From contig NZ_CAHLAR010000002.1 in NCBI RefSeq assembly GCF_903652925.1, positions 62,001 through 126,000 of the forward strand: a DNA stretch of 64,000 bases. The letters are read 5' to 3'. The DNA is from Achromobacter anxifer (GTDB taxonomy: Bacteria; Pseudomonadota; Gammaproteobacteria; Burkholderiales; Burkholderiaceae_B). The translations under genes and the position numbers were made by a program. The notes under the pieces are model-generated. The model searched no databases, was not told the origin of the DNA, and worked only from the letters and a program-made list of their open reading frames with translations. Positions 21,096-29,988 of this stretch are shown piece after piece; position 1 is the first letter of the stretch, and the number at the start of each line of letters is the position of its first letter.

Positions 21096-21925
21096 TTCTT
21101 GCGGCCGCCGCGGCGCGCATTGCGCGTGGCGTTGCGCCGCGACATCTCGGAATCCAGGATCAGGCGGCCTTCCAGCTTGCCGTGCATGCGCTTGACCGAG
21201 CGCATCGCGTCCTGCATGTGCTCGCTCATCAGCGCGCGCACCTTCTCGACGTCGCGCTCGCGTGCCGCCGCCAGGATCTTGCGGTGGAAGCCGGCATTCG
21301 CGCTGCCGAAGCGCTGCTGCTCGGACAGCGGCATCTCGTTGTCGAATACGGTCAGCTGCCGGATCATTTCATTGGTCATTTCGCAGCTGAACCGCAGGAA
21401 CGGATTGGGGCAGGCGGCCGCGAAGATATCGTGGAAATTGATTTCCTCCTGGCGCTGGGCCAGCGGGTCGTCAACGTGCTCGGCGGAAGGGTCGCAGCAG
21501 GCAATGTTCTCCTCTAGCGCGGCGAAATGCGCCTCCGTCAGGAACGGCACCGCGCTGGCCGCGAGCTCGGGTTCCAGCAGCTTGCGCACCTGGTAGATGT
21601 CCTCGATCCGCACTTCCTTGAAGAACAGGTAGTTCTGCATCAGCTGGAAGGTGCGGTCCAGCGGCACCTCGACCACGGTGCCGCCGCCGCCCGGCCCGGT
21701 GCTGACCTTCACCAGCCCCTGCACCTCCAGCGACTTGAGCGCTTCGCGCATGGTGCTCTTGCTGACCGAGAACATGCTTTGCAGCTCGCTCTCGCGCGGC
21801 AGTTTGTCGCCGGGCAACAGGTTCTTGGCCGTGATCAGCCGCTTGATCTCCTCGGCGACCAGATCGCTGCGCTTGGGCGGACTGGATGCGCCCGCGGCTT
21901 GTAGGTCTTGACTGTTGAACGCCAT
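21086..21925 (-). CDS. GntR/FadR-family regulator of the adjacent ABC transporter operon
   Basis: 279-residue FadR-subfamily regulator: N-terminal winged helix (LPRESELQSMFSVSKSTMRE, about residues 45-66) and a C-terminal FCD effector domain whose metal-binding His residues are plausible in INFHDIF and FHRKILA. A basic tail (RNATRNARRGGRKKAG) ends the protein. Start MAFNSQ is preferred since GGAGGA lies 7 bases before it; an ATG 7 codons earlier lacks one. It is divergent from the branched-chain-type ABC operon, and a 26-bp perfect palindrome sits between them, which is a convincing operator for this protein. Confidence 0.9.
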   Translation of the reverse strand: MAFNSQDLQAAGASSPPKRSDLVAEEIKRLITAKNLLPGDKLPRESELQSMFSVSKSTMREALKSLEVQGLVKVSTGPGGGGTVVEVPLDRTFQLMQNYLFFKEVRIEDIYQVRKLLEPELAASAVPFLTEAHFAALEENIACCDPSAEHVDDPLAQRQEEINFHDIFAAACPNPFLRFSCEMTNEMIRQLTVFDNEMPLSEQQRFGSANAGFHRKILAAARERDVEKVRALMSEHMQDAMRSVKRMHGKLEGRLILDSEMSRRNATRNARRGGRKKAG

Positions 21926-22014
21926 TGCGTTCCTCCGTAGCTGCATGTTGTGCGCGCGGCAGGGCCTGGGGGCGGTTCCGCGCGGACCCCGGGTTATACC
22001 TGATGCGCCCGCTA

Positions 22015-22047
22015 TTGACAGAGCCGGCTCGCCAAACTGATCATGAT
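22015..22047 (+). promoter_or_regulatory. Promoter element TTGACA with an ATCATGAT half-operator
   Basis: A perfect -35 hexamer TTGACA (22015-22020) points towards the ABC transporter operon. Where the -10 would fall lies ATCATGAT (22040-22047), the core of the palindrome found 21 bases further on. No clear -10 is seen, so the exact start is open. The layout fits a promoter blocked by the GntR protein. Confidence 0.5.
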
Positions 22048-22051
22048 AATA

Positions 22052-22077
22052 ATCCTATTTATCATGATAAATAGGAT
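22052..22077. promoter_or_regulatory. 26-bp perfect palindrome, probable GntR operator
   Basis: Every base of this 26-bp stretch matches its reverse complement; the left half is ATCCTATTTATCA. The central ATCATGAT is repeated at 22040-22047, exactly 21 bp (two helix turns) upstream, so two dimers could bind on one face. It stands out as AT-rich in GC-rich DNA between the divergent GntR and ABC operons. The rest of this 324-base gap (21926-22249) holds no gene that I can support. Confidence 0.75.
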
Positions 22078-22249
22078 GGAAGTAGCGGTATAGGCATGAA
22101 GCGCCGGGAGTTGCGCGTTCGCCCTAGTGCGGCGGCAGACCCGGCACGGGAGCTTGGAGCAGACAGAGTCGGAATGGGGACGCGCATGTTGCGCGCTCGA
22201 CATCGTCAATATGCCGCGGCAACGCCAGCGGCAGCCAGGGAGAACCATC

Positions 22250-23449
22250 TTGAATCGCCGCAACCTGCTGAAATTAGCCGCGCTTGGCGCCGTGCCCGGA
22301 TCACTATGGACCGCCCGGTCCGCGCTGGCGCAAGCCGATGCGATCCAGTTCGGCTGTCCGGTGCCGATGTCGGGCGCCTTTGCCGCCAACGGCAAATACG
22401 CCGACCTGGGCATGAAACTGGCGCTGGAGCAATACGGCCGCGCGCTGGACCGGCCGCTGGCCTATACCGTGCTGGACACCGAGGGCAAGCCGGCCACGGC
22501 GGTGCGCAAGGTCCAGGAAGTCTCGCAACAGAAGGGAGTCAAGTTCTTCGCCGGCGGCATCCTGTCCTCGGAAGCGCTGGCCATGGGCAAGGAAGTGGAG
22601 CGCGCCGGCGGCGTCTTCATCACCACCGCGGGCGCGGATGAAATCACCGGCAAGGACTGCAACCGGGCGACGTTCCGCTGGTCCGTGCCCACCTTCGGCG
22701 CCATCGAACAGACCGTGCGCCCCTTGCTCGAAAAACTGCCCAACGCCAAGCGCTGGTACACCATCACGCCGCAATACGTGTTCGGCGACGGCCTGCTCAA
22801 CGCGGCCAAGGCGATCTTCAAGGAAAAGGGCATCGAGCATGTGGGCAACAGCTACCACTCGCTGACCGAGAAGGAGTTCAGCGGCTATCTCACCAACGCC
22901 ATGGCCGCCAAGCCGGACGTGCTGCTGATCCTGAACTTCGGCTCGCAGTCCTCGGACACGTTGCGCCAGGCCGTCAGCTTCGGCATGAAGCAGAACTGCA
23001 CCATCCTGGTGGCCTGGGCCTCCGGCCTGGAACAGTTCGAAAGCCTGGGCGCCGACCTGTGCGAGGGCGTGTATTTCGGCGCGCAGTATTGGCACGGCAT
23101 CGACTCGCCGCTCAACAAGCAGCTGGTGCAGCTGTCGCGCGACAAGACCCGCGCCAATCCGAACTACAGCCTGGCGGGCTCCTACATCTGCACCCGCATC
23201 ATGCTGGACGCCATCGTCAAGGCCGGCAGCGCCGATCCGGCCAAGGTCATCGCCGTGATGGAAGGCATGGCGTACGAGGGCCTGACCGGCAAGGAGGAAA
23301 TCCGCAAGGAGGACCACCAGGTCCTGAAGGACTACTACCTGCTCAAGGGCCGTGCCAAGAAGGAAATGAAGGACAAGGACGACTACGCCGAGATCGTGCA
23401 TAGCGGCCGCTCCTTCCTGCCGCCCGCGGAAACCGGCTGCAAGCTGTAG
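22250..23449 (+). CDS. Branched-chain amino acid type ABC transporter substrate-binding protein
   Basis: 399-residue periplasmic binding protein of the LivJ/Peripla_BP_6 family. The start is taken as TTG (22250) because AGGGAGA lies 6 bases before it and the protein then begins with a twin-arginine-like signal, NRRNLLKLAALGAVPGSL, cleaved after SALAQA. An ATG at 22211 in the same frame would add 13 codons. The mature part shows the family pattern (FGCPVPMSGAFAANGKYADLG, then KFFAGGILSSEALAMGKEVE). First gene of a five-gene transporter operon; the ligand is unknown but may be an N-carbamoyl or amide compound, given the hydrolases downstream. Confidence 0.9.
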   Translation: MNRRNLLKLAALGAVPGSLWTARSALAQADAIQFGCPVPMSGAFAANGKYADLGMKLALEQYGRALDRPLAYTVLDTEGKPATAVRKVQEVSQQKGVKFFAGGILSSEALAMGKEVERAGGVFITTAGADEITGKDCNRATFRWSVPTFGAIEQTVRPLLEKLPNAKRWYTITPQYVFGDGLLNAAKAIFKEKGIEHVGNSYHSLTEKEFSGYLTNAMAAKPDVLLILNFGSQSSDTLRQAVSFGMKQNCTILVAWASGLEQFESLGADLCEGVYFGAQYWHGIDSPLNKQLVQLSRDKTRANPNYSLAGSYICTRIMLDAIVKAGSADPAKVIAVMEGMAYEGLTGKEEIRKEDHQVLKDYYLLKGRAKKEMKDKDDYAEIVHSGRSFLPPAETGCKL

Positions 23450-23466
23450 CGCGTCCCTGTAGCGGA

Positions 23467-23495
23467 CTCCCGCGGCCGCTGCGCGGCGGCGGGAG
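23467..23495 (+). other. Intercistronic hairpin after the binding-protein gene
   Basis: CTCCCGC-G-GCCGC and GCGGC-G-GCGGGAG pair as a 12-bp stem with a single G/G mismatch and a 3-base loop, 17 bases after the stop codon. No T run follows. Such hairpins commonly protect the binding-protein mRNA or reduce read-through so that it is made in excess over the permeases; that role is inferred here. Confidence 0.6.
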
Positions 23496-23534
23496 GCGCG
23501 TTGCGGCCTTTCGTTTCCTCCACCGGGCATACCC

Positions 23535-24392
23535 ATGAACGTCTATCTCCTCCAGATCATCAACGGGATCGGGGTAGGCATGCTGTACTTCCTTCTGGCA
23601 GTCGGCCTGTCCATCGTCTTCGGTCTGTTGCGCTTCGTGAACTTCGCCCACGGGGCGTTCTATCTGCTGGGCGCGTACTTCTGCTTCCAGGCCATCCAGT
23701 GGGGCCTGAACTTCTGGCTGGCGCTGGCCATCGTGCCGCTGCTGGTGGGCGCGTTCGCCTGGGTGGCCGAGAAGGTGCTGTTGCGCCACGTCTACGCGCA
23801 GGCGCATGAATTCCACATCCTCATCACGGTCGGCCTGGCGCTGGTGCTGCAGGAGCTGGTCATCGTGGTCTGGGGGCCGATCGGCGACAACGTGGCCGCG
23901 CCGTCCGCCCTGCAGGGCGTGGTCATGTGGGGCAGCTTCGTCTATCCCAAGTACCGCCTGTTCGTGATCGGCTTCACCGCCGTGTTTTCGCTGCTGCTCT
24001 GGTACGTGCTGGAAGGCACGCGGCTGGGCAGCGCGGTGCGCGCCGGCAGCGAATCGACCGAGATGGTGTCCATGCTGGGCATCAACGTATTCCGCATGTT
24101 CAGCCTGGTGTTCGCGCTGGGCGCGGCGACCGCCGCCCTGGCCGGCGTGCTGGCCGCGCCGATACGCGGCGTGGAGCCGTTCATGGGCATCGAGGCGCTG
24201 GGCATCGCCTTCGTCATCGTGGTGGTGGGCGGCATGGGCAGCTTCTTCGGCGCGCTGGTCGGCGGGTTGCTGATCGGCGTGGTGCAGAGCGTGATGAGCA
24301 CGCTATGGCCCGAAGGCGCCCGGCTGATGATCTACGTGGCGATGGCGGCGGTGCTGCTGCTGCGTCCGCACGGCCTGATGGGGAGAGGATGA
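23535..24392 (+). CDS. livH: ABC transporter permease, LivH type
   Basis: 285-residue inner-membrane permease of the hydrophobic amino acid transporter class. It starts MNVYLLQIINGIGVGMLYFL, has eight or so hydrophobic segments, and shows the family features GLLRFVNFAHGAFYLLGAYF near the N-terminus and EALGIAFVIVVVGGMGSFFG near the C-terminus. It overlaps the next gene (stop within ATGATGA). The gene symbol reflects the family only; leucine is not implied as substrate. Confidence 0.9.
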   Translation: MNVYLLQIINGIGVGMLYFLLAVGLSIVFGLLRFVNFAHGAFYLLGAYFCFQAIQWGLNFWLALAIVPLLVGAFAWVAEKVLLRHVYAQAHEFHILITVGLALVLQELVIVVWGPIGDNVAAPSALQGVVMWGSFVYPKYRLFVIGFTAVFSLLLWYVLEGTRLGSAVRAGSESTEMVSMLGINVFRMFSLVFALGAATAALAGVLAAPIRGVEPFMGIEALGIAFVIVVVGGMGSFFGALVGGLLIGVVQSVMSTLWPEGARLMIYVAMAAVLLLRPHGLMGRG

Positions 24393-25381
24393 TGACGCGC
24401 TTGAAATCTCATGCCCAGCTGCTGCTGGCGCTGGCCGCGGTCCTGTTGCTGCCGCTGTGCATGCAGTCGGGCTCGCTGGCCACGGAAGTGCTGATCTACG
24501 CGCTGGCGGTGCTGGGCTGCAACCTGCTGCTGGGCTTCACCGGACTGCTGTCCTTCGGCCAGGGCATCTTCTTCGGCCTGGGCAGCTACGCCATCGGCAT
24601 CCTGCTCACGCGCACCGGCTTGCCGATGCCGCTGGCGCTGCTGGCGGCGATGGCCGTGGGCGCGCTGGGCGCGACGCTGGTGGGCTGGTTCGCGATCCGC
24701 CAGCGCGGCACCTATTTCGTGATGCTGACGCTGGCGTTTGCGCAGATGTTCTACTTCCTGGCCTACAGCCTGCCCGACCTGACCGGGGGCGACAACGGCC
24801 TGCTGGACGTGCCGCGTCCGCCGCTGTCGTTGGCGGGCATGCAGATCATGCCGCTGGCCACGCCCTGGCAGTTCTACGCGTTCGTGGCGGTGTGCTTCCT
24901 GGCGGTGTTCTGGCTACTGCTGCGCGTGACCAACTCGGTGTTCGGCCGCACCCTGCTGGCGATCCGCGACAACGAGGCGCGCGCCATGGCGGTGGGCTAC
25001 AACGTGCGCCTGTTCAAACTGTCGGCCTTCGCCATTTCCGGCGCCGTCACCGCGCTGGCCGGCGCCTTCCTGGCCATGATGACCGGCATCGCGCCGTTGT
25101 CCAGCATCGAATACCACAGCAGCGAGATGATCCTGGTCATGACGGTCATAGGCGGCACCGGCAATCTGTTTGCCTCGGTGCTGGGCGCCGCGTTCTACGT
25201 GCTGTTCGCGGACTGGCTTTCCACGCTGTGGCCGCGCTGGCTGATGCTGCTGGGCTTCCTGCTGATCGCGGTCAGCCTGTTCATGCAGAAGGGGCTGTGG
25301 GGCTTGGGAGAACGCATCTGGCTGGCGTCGCGGCGCAAGTCCGCCGGCGCGGAAACGGCCGCCAAGGAGGGCAACGCATGA
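24389..25381 (+). CDS. livM: ABC transporter permease, LivM type
   Basis: 330-residue second permease. Two consecutive ATG codons at 24389 and 24392 overlap the livH stop; GGGGAGAGG precedes. The protein has about nine membrane segments with the LivM signatures LGFTGLLSFGQGIFFGLGSY and IRDNEARAMAVGYNVRLFKL, and ends in a charged cytoplasmic tail. The stop overlaps the ATG of the ATPase gene (ATGA), indicating coupled translation through the operon. Confidence 0.9.
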   Translation: MMTRLKSHAQLLLALAAVLLLPLCMQSGSLATEVLIYALAVLGCNLLLGFTGLLSFGQGIFFGLGSYAIGILLTRTGLPMPLALLAAMAVGALGATLVGWFAIRQRGTYFVMLTLAFAQMFYFLAYSLPDLTGGDNGLLDVPRPPLSLAGMQIMPLATPWQFYAFVAVCFLAVFWLLLRVTNSVFGRTLLAIRDNEARAMAVGYNVRLFKLSAFAISGAVTALAGAFLAMMTGIAPLSSIEYHSSEMILVMTVIGGTGNLFASVLGAAFYVLFADWLSTLWPRWLMLLGFLLIAVSLFMQKGLWGLGERIWLASRRKSAGAETAAKEGNA

Positions 25382-26153
25382 ACCAGGCCAACACCACGCC
25401 GCTGCTGCAGGCCAGCGGCATCGTCAAGCGTTTCGGCAAGTTCGTGGCCTTGCATGGCGTCGACTTGCAAGTGCGGCCACGCACCGTGCATTCCGTCATC
25501 GGCCCCAACGGGGCCGGCAAGACTACGCTGTTTCACATCCTGACGGGCACGCTGCGCACCAGCGAAGGCAGCATCGTGTTCGACGGGCAGGACGTGACGC
25601 AGGAGGCCGATTACCAGCGTGTGCAGCGCGGCATCGCGCGCTCCTTCCAGGTCACCAGCCTGTTCGCCAACCTGCCGGTGCGCGAGAACCTGCGGCTGGC
25701 GGCCCAGGGCGCGCACCGGGCCGGCGCCTTTGACTGCTGGCATCCGCCCACCGGCCCGCGGGCGCAGCGCGAGGTCGTCGACGCGGCGCTGGAGCGCCTG
25801 GGCCTGTCGCGGCTGGCGCAGGTGACGGCCGGCGCGCTGTCGCATGGCCAGCAACGGCGCCTGGAAGTGGGCATGGCGCTGGCGGCCAGGCCGCGCGCCA
25901 TCTTCCTGGACGAACCCACTTCCGGCATGGGCGTGGACGACCTGGAGGAAATGAAGCGCCTGATCCGCAGCCTGCGCGACGACCATACGGTGGTGCTGAT
26001 CGAGCACAACATGAACATCGTGATGGACATCTCCGACACGATCACGGTGATGCAGCAGGGCCGCGTGCTGGTCGAAGGCGCGCCCGCCGCGATCCGCAGC
26101 GACGAGCGGGTGCGCGCGGCGTACCTGGGCAACATGATCACGGGAGGCCGGGC

Positions 26154-26157
<4 letters not shown>
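25378..26157 (+). CDS. livG: ABC transporter ATP-binding protein, LivG type
   Basis: 259-residue ATPase. Walker A is GPNGAGKTTL, the signature region reads LSHGQQRRLEVGMAL (LSHGQ variant typical of LivG), Walker B AIFLDEPTSGM and the switch His lies in VVLIEHNM. Start and stop both overlap the neighbouring genes by 4 bases (ATGA). It pairs with the LivF-type ATPase that follows. Confidence 0.92.
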
Positions 26158-26852
<695 letters not shown>

Positions 26853-26934
26853 GGCCTGTGCAAGGCTCGATCTAGTATCTACAGCCCCTAGGGCCGCGCC
26901 GGACCATTGAAGCAAGCATCGCAAGGAAACACCC

Positions 26935-28218
26935 ATGGAAATGAACACATTGGAGGCCGTCAGCGGCATCCGCATCGACGGCGGCAGGCTCTGGAATTCG
27001 CTGATGGAGCTGGCGCGCATCGGCGCCACCGACAAGGGCGGGGTGTGCCGCCTGGCGCTGAGCGACCTGGACCGCCAGGGCCGCGACCTGGTCTGCGCCT
27101 GGGCCCGCGAACTGGGCTGCAGCGTGCGCGTGGACGCCATCGGCAATATCTTCATGCGCCGTCCCGGCCTGGACGACGCGTTGCCCGCCGTCATGACCGG
27201 CAGCCATATCGACACCCAGCCGACCGGCGGCAAGTTCGACGGCAACTACGGCGTGCTCGCCGGCCTGGAAGTCCTGCGCACGCTGCACCAGCGCGGCATC
27301 GCCACCGAGGCGCCGCTGGAAGTGGTGGTGTGGACCAACGAGGAAGGCTCGCGCTTCGTGCCCGTGATGATGGGCTCCGGCGTGTATGCCGGCGCCTTCA
27401 CGCTGGAGCATGCGCTGGCGGCGCGGGACCGCGATGGCGTCAGCGTGGATGAGGCCTTGCGCACCATCGGCTATGCCGGCCCGGAGCCCGCCGCGCCGCG
27501 CCCGGCGGCGGCGTACTTCGAGGCGCACATCGAGCAGGGGCCGATCCTGGAGGACCGGGGCATCACCATCGGCGCGGTGCAGGGCGCCCTGGGCCAGCGC
27601 TGGTACGACATCACCGTCACCGGCCAGGAAGCGCATGCGGGGCCCACGCCCATGGAGCTGCGCCGCGACGCCTTGCTGGTTGCGTCCAAACTGGTGGTCG
27701 AGGTCAACCAGATCGCGCTGGAGCATGCGCCGCATGGGCGCGGCACGGTGGGCTGCATCGACAGCTTTCCGAATTCGCGCAACGTGATCCCGGGCCGGGT
27801 CGCGCTCACGGTGGATCTGCGCGCGGCAGACGACGCCACGCTGGACAGCATGGCCGCGGCGCTGGCGCGGGCTTGCGATGAACTGGCGGAACCGGGCCGC
27901 TTCCAGGTCGAGCGCAAGGAAGTGGTGTACTTCCCGCCGCAGCCCTTCGAGCCCCGGCTGGTGCAGGCGATCCGCGACGGCGCCCGCACGCTGGGCCTGG
28001 ATTCGCTGGACGTGATCAGCGGCGCTGGCCACGACGCGGTCTACATGGCGCGGGTGGCGCCCACCGCCATGATCTTCGTGCCCTGCAAGGACGGCATCAG
28101 CCACAACGAAATCGAGGACGCGCAGCCCGAGCACCTGGAAGCGGGTTGCAATGTGCTGCTGCATGCCATGCTGCGCTGCTGCGGCCGCATCCAACTTGCG
28201 GAAGAGGGTGCGCAATGA
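26935..28218 (+). CDS. Zn-dependent amidase, hydantoinase/N-carbamoylase (M20) family
   Basis: 427-residue M20-family hydrolase of the kind that contains beta-ureidopropionase, allantoate amidohydrolase and N-carbamoyl-L-amino-acid hydrolase. Metal ligands are visible: His91 in TGSHIDTQPTGGKFDG, Asp102, the Glu pair of WTNEEGSRF, and His residues in YFEAHIEQGP and GISHNE. The small dimerisation domain lies in the middle (GQRWYDITVTGQEAHAGPTP). Substrate would be an N-carbamoyl or N-acyl amino compound. It is coupled to the M81 gene by ATGA and follows the ABC operon, which suggests import and hydrolysis of the same compound. Confidence 0.87.
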   Translation: MEMNTLEAVSGIRIDGGRLWNSLMELARIGATDKGGVCRLALSDLDRQGRDLVCAWARELGCSVRVDAIGNIFMRRPGLDDALPAVMTGSHIDTQPTGGKFDGNYGVLAGLEVLRTLHQRGIATEAPLEVVVWTNEEGSRFVPVMMGSGVYAGAFTLEHALAARDRDGVSVDEALRTIGYAGPEPAAPRPAAAYFEAHIEQGPILEDRGITIGAVQGALGQRWYDITVTGQEAHAGPTPMELRRDALLVASKLVVEVNQIALEHAPHGRGTVGCIDSFPNSRNVIPGRVALTVDLRAADDATLDSMAAALARACDELAEPGRFQVERKEVVYFPPQPFEPRLVQAIRDGARTLGLDSLDVISGAGHDAVYMARVAPTAMIFVPCKDGISHNEIEDAQPEHLEAGCNVLLHAMLRCCGRIQLAEEGAQ

Positions 28219-29723
28219 AAGTCCTGATCGCGCGCCTGAATCACGAGACCAATACCTTTTCGCCGGTGCCCACTCCCTTGTCCGCCTTCGGCAACGGCGG
28301 GCCGGCCTACGATGGCGCGGCCTACGGGGAGAACAAGGGCAAGCGCACGGCGATGTCGGCGTTCATCGACCTGGCCGAGGCGCGCGGGGCTGAGCTGGTC
28401 ACGCCGGTTTCGGCCACCGCCTATCCCAGCGGCCGCGTCGACGGCCAGGCCTATGCCGAGCTCTGCGACCGCATCGTCGCCGCCGCGCCAGGCTGCGACG
28501 CCATCCTGCTGGACCTGCACGGCGCCATGGCGGTGCAAACCACCGACGATGGCGAGGGCGATCTGCTGGAACGGGTGCGCGCCGCCGCGCCCGGCGCGCC
28601 AATCGCGGTGGCGCTGGACCTGCATGGCAATGTCACGCAGAAGATGATGGACAACGCCGACGTCGTCATCAGCTTCAAGACCTATCCGCACATCGACATG
28701 TATGAAACCGGGGAGCATGCGGGCAGGCTGCTGTTCGCCGGCATCGACGGCATGTGCAAGCCGGTCATGGCATGGCGCCGCCTGCCCCTGGTGTCGCATT
28801 CCCTGCGCAGCAATACCGCCGAAGGCGCCATGCGCGCGGCCGTCGAAGCCGCGCGGCGGGCCGAAGCGGCTGGCGCCCTGGGCGTATCGGTGCTGGCCGG
28901 TTTCGGCCTGGCGGACATTCCCCATCCCTGCGTCAGCGTGGTGGCGGTCGCCGACGGCGACCGCGCCGAGGCGGAGCGGGTGGCGGGCGATATCGCCGCG
29001 CTGATCTGGGAGCAGCGCGACGGCTTTTTCTACGACAGCGAGCCGCTGGCGGAGTCGCTGGTGCGCGCCAAGACCCTGGCCGAGGGCGCAAGCAAGCCGG
29101 TGCTGCTGCTGGATCATGGCGACAACTGCATGAGCGGCGGCACCTGCGACACCCTGGACGTGCTGATGGCCGCGCTGGACGCGGGCCTGGAGGGCATACA
29201 GGCAGGGCTGTACTGCGATCCGGAAGCAGTGGCTGAACTTACCCGCGCCGGCGTCGGCGCCACGGTGGAGTTGCCGGTCGGCAACAAGCGCGCCATCGAC
29301 GAGATCGGCCGCGGCGCGCGGCCCGTCACGCTGCGCGGCACCGTAAGGGCGCTGAGCAACGGCGAATACGTGATCAGCGGCCCGACCTACACGGGGCAAC
29401 TGGCCTGCATGGGCCGCAGCGCGGTGCTGGACCTGGGCGCCGCGCAGCTGGTGCTGACCGAACAGACCCACGAGCCCTGGGACCTGGGCGTGTTCCAGAG
29501 CCTGGGCCTGGATCCGTCCCGCGCGCGTTTCGTGCTGGTGAAGTCGCGCATGTACTGCCGGCCGGTGTTCGTGCCGATTTCCCAGGCACTGGTCGAATGC
29601 GACAGCCCTGGCGTCACCAGTTCCGACTGGTCTCTGTTCGAATTCCGCAGGCGCGCGCGGCCGCTGTATCCGTTGGAGCCCATGGCGGCGGCTGACTACG
29701 ATCCCCGCGCAGGGGCGCGGTAG
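28215..29723 (+). CDS. M81 family metallopeptidase (MlrC-like)
   Basis: 502-residue protein of the M81/DUF1485 family, named from MlrC of the microcystin-degrading pathway; most members have no known substrate. Start MKVLIARLNHETNTFSP is the family N-terminus and overlaps the amidase stop. Putative metal ligands: His in LNHETNTF, Asp/His in LLDLHGAM and VALDLHGN, and SFKTYPHIDMYETG; the C-terminal domain opens VLLLDHGDNCMSGGTCDT. By operon position it may act on an amide or peptide-like substrate together with the carbamoylase. A longer open frame upstream overlaps the amidase and is rejected. Confidence 0.85.
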   Translation: MKVLIARLNHETNTFSPVPTPLSAFGNGGPAYDGAAYGENKGKRTAMSAFIDLAEARGAELVTPVSATAYPSGRVDGQAYAELCDRIVAAAPGCDAILLDLHGAMAVQTTDDGEGDLLERVRAAAPGAPIAVALDLHGNVTQKMMDNADVVISFKTYPHIDMYETGEHAGRLLFAGIDGMCKPVMAWRRLPLVSHSLRSNTAEGAMRAAVEAARRAEAAGALGVSVLAGFGLADIPHPCVSVVAVADGDRAEAERVAGDIAALIWEQRDGFFYDSEPLAESLVRAKTLAEGASKPVLLLDHGDNCMSGGTCDTLDVLMAALDAGLEGIQAGLYCDPEAVAELTRAGVGATVELPVGNKRAIDEIGRGARPVTLRGTVRALSNGEYVISGPTYTGQLACMGRSAVLDLGAAQLVLTEQTHEPWDLGVFQSLGLDPSRARFVLVKSRMYCRPVFVPISQALVECDSPGVTSSDWSLFEFRRRARPLYPLEPMAAADYDPRAGAR

Positions 29724-29804
29724 GCGCGGCGGGAAGAGGGGGGGGCACCGCAAGCGAAAGCTGTGGCGCCCAGGCAACGGATGTTCTCAAACAATAAGTA
29801 ACAT

Positions 29805-29820
29805 AAATGAGAATGATTCC
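29805..29820 (+). promoter_or_regulatory. Fur-like box upstream of the TonB receptor
   Basis: AAATGAGAATGATTCC resembles the Fur consensus with its repeated GATAAT-type hexamers and is embedded in AT-rich DNA. It lies about 170 bases before the receptor start codon. Iron-dependent repression of the siderophore receptor is the expected meaning. Confidence 0.6.
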
Positions 29821-29988
29821 GTTTGCCGTAGAATGGGGCGCTCAGTAAATCCAGCCCCCGTTGGCGCAGCCGGCCCGGCAAGGCTCCGGCCTTCCGGCAC
29901 ATTCCAGACGCATCCGGTTCCATCCGTGGTTCTCCAGTGCGCGCGTGACCCCATCGGGATTTTGATACCTGCCTGCGAACTTCCCGAC

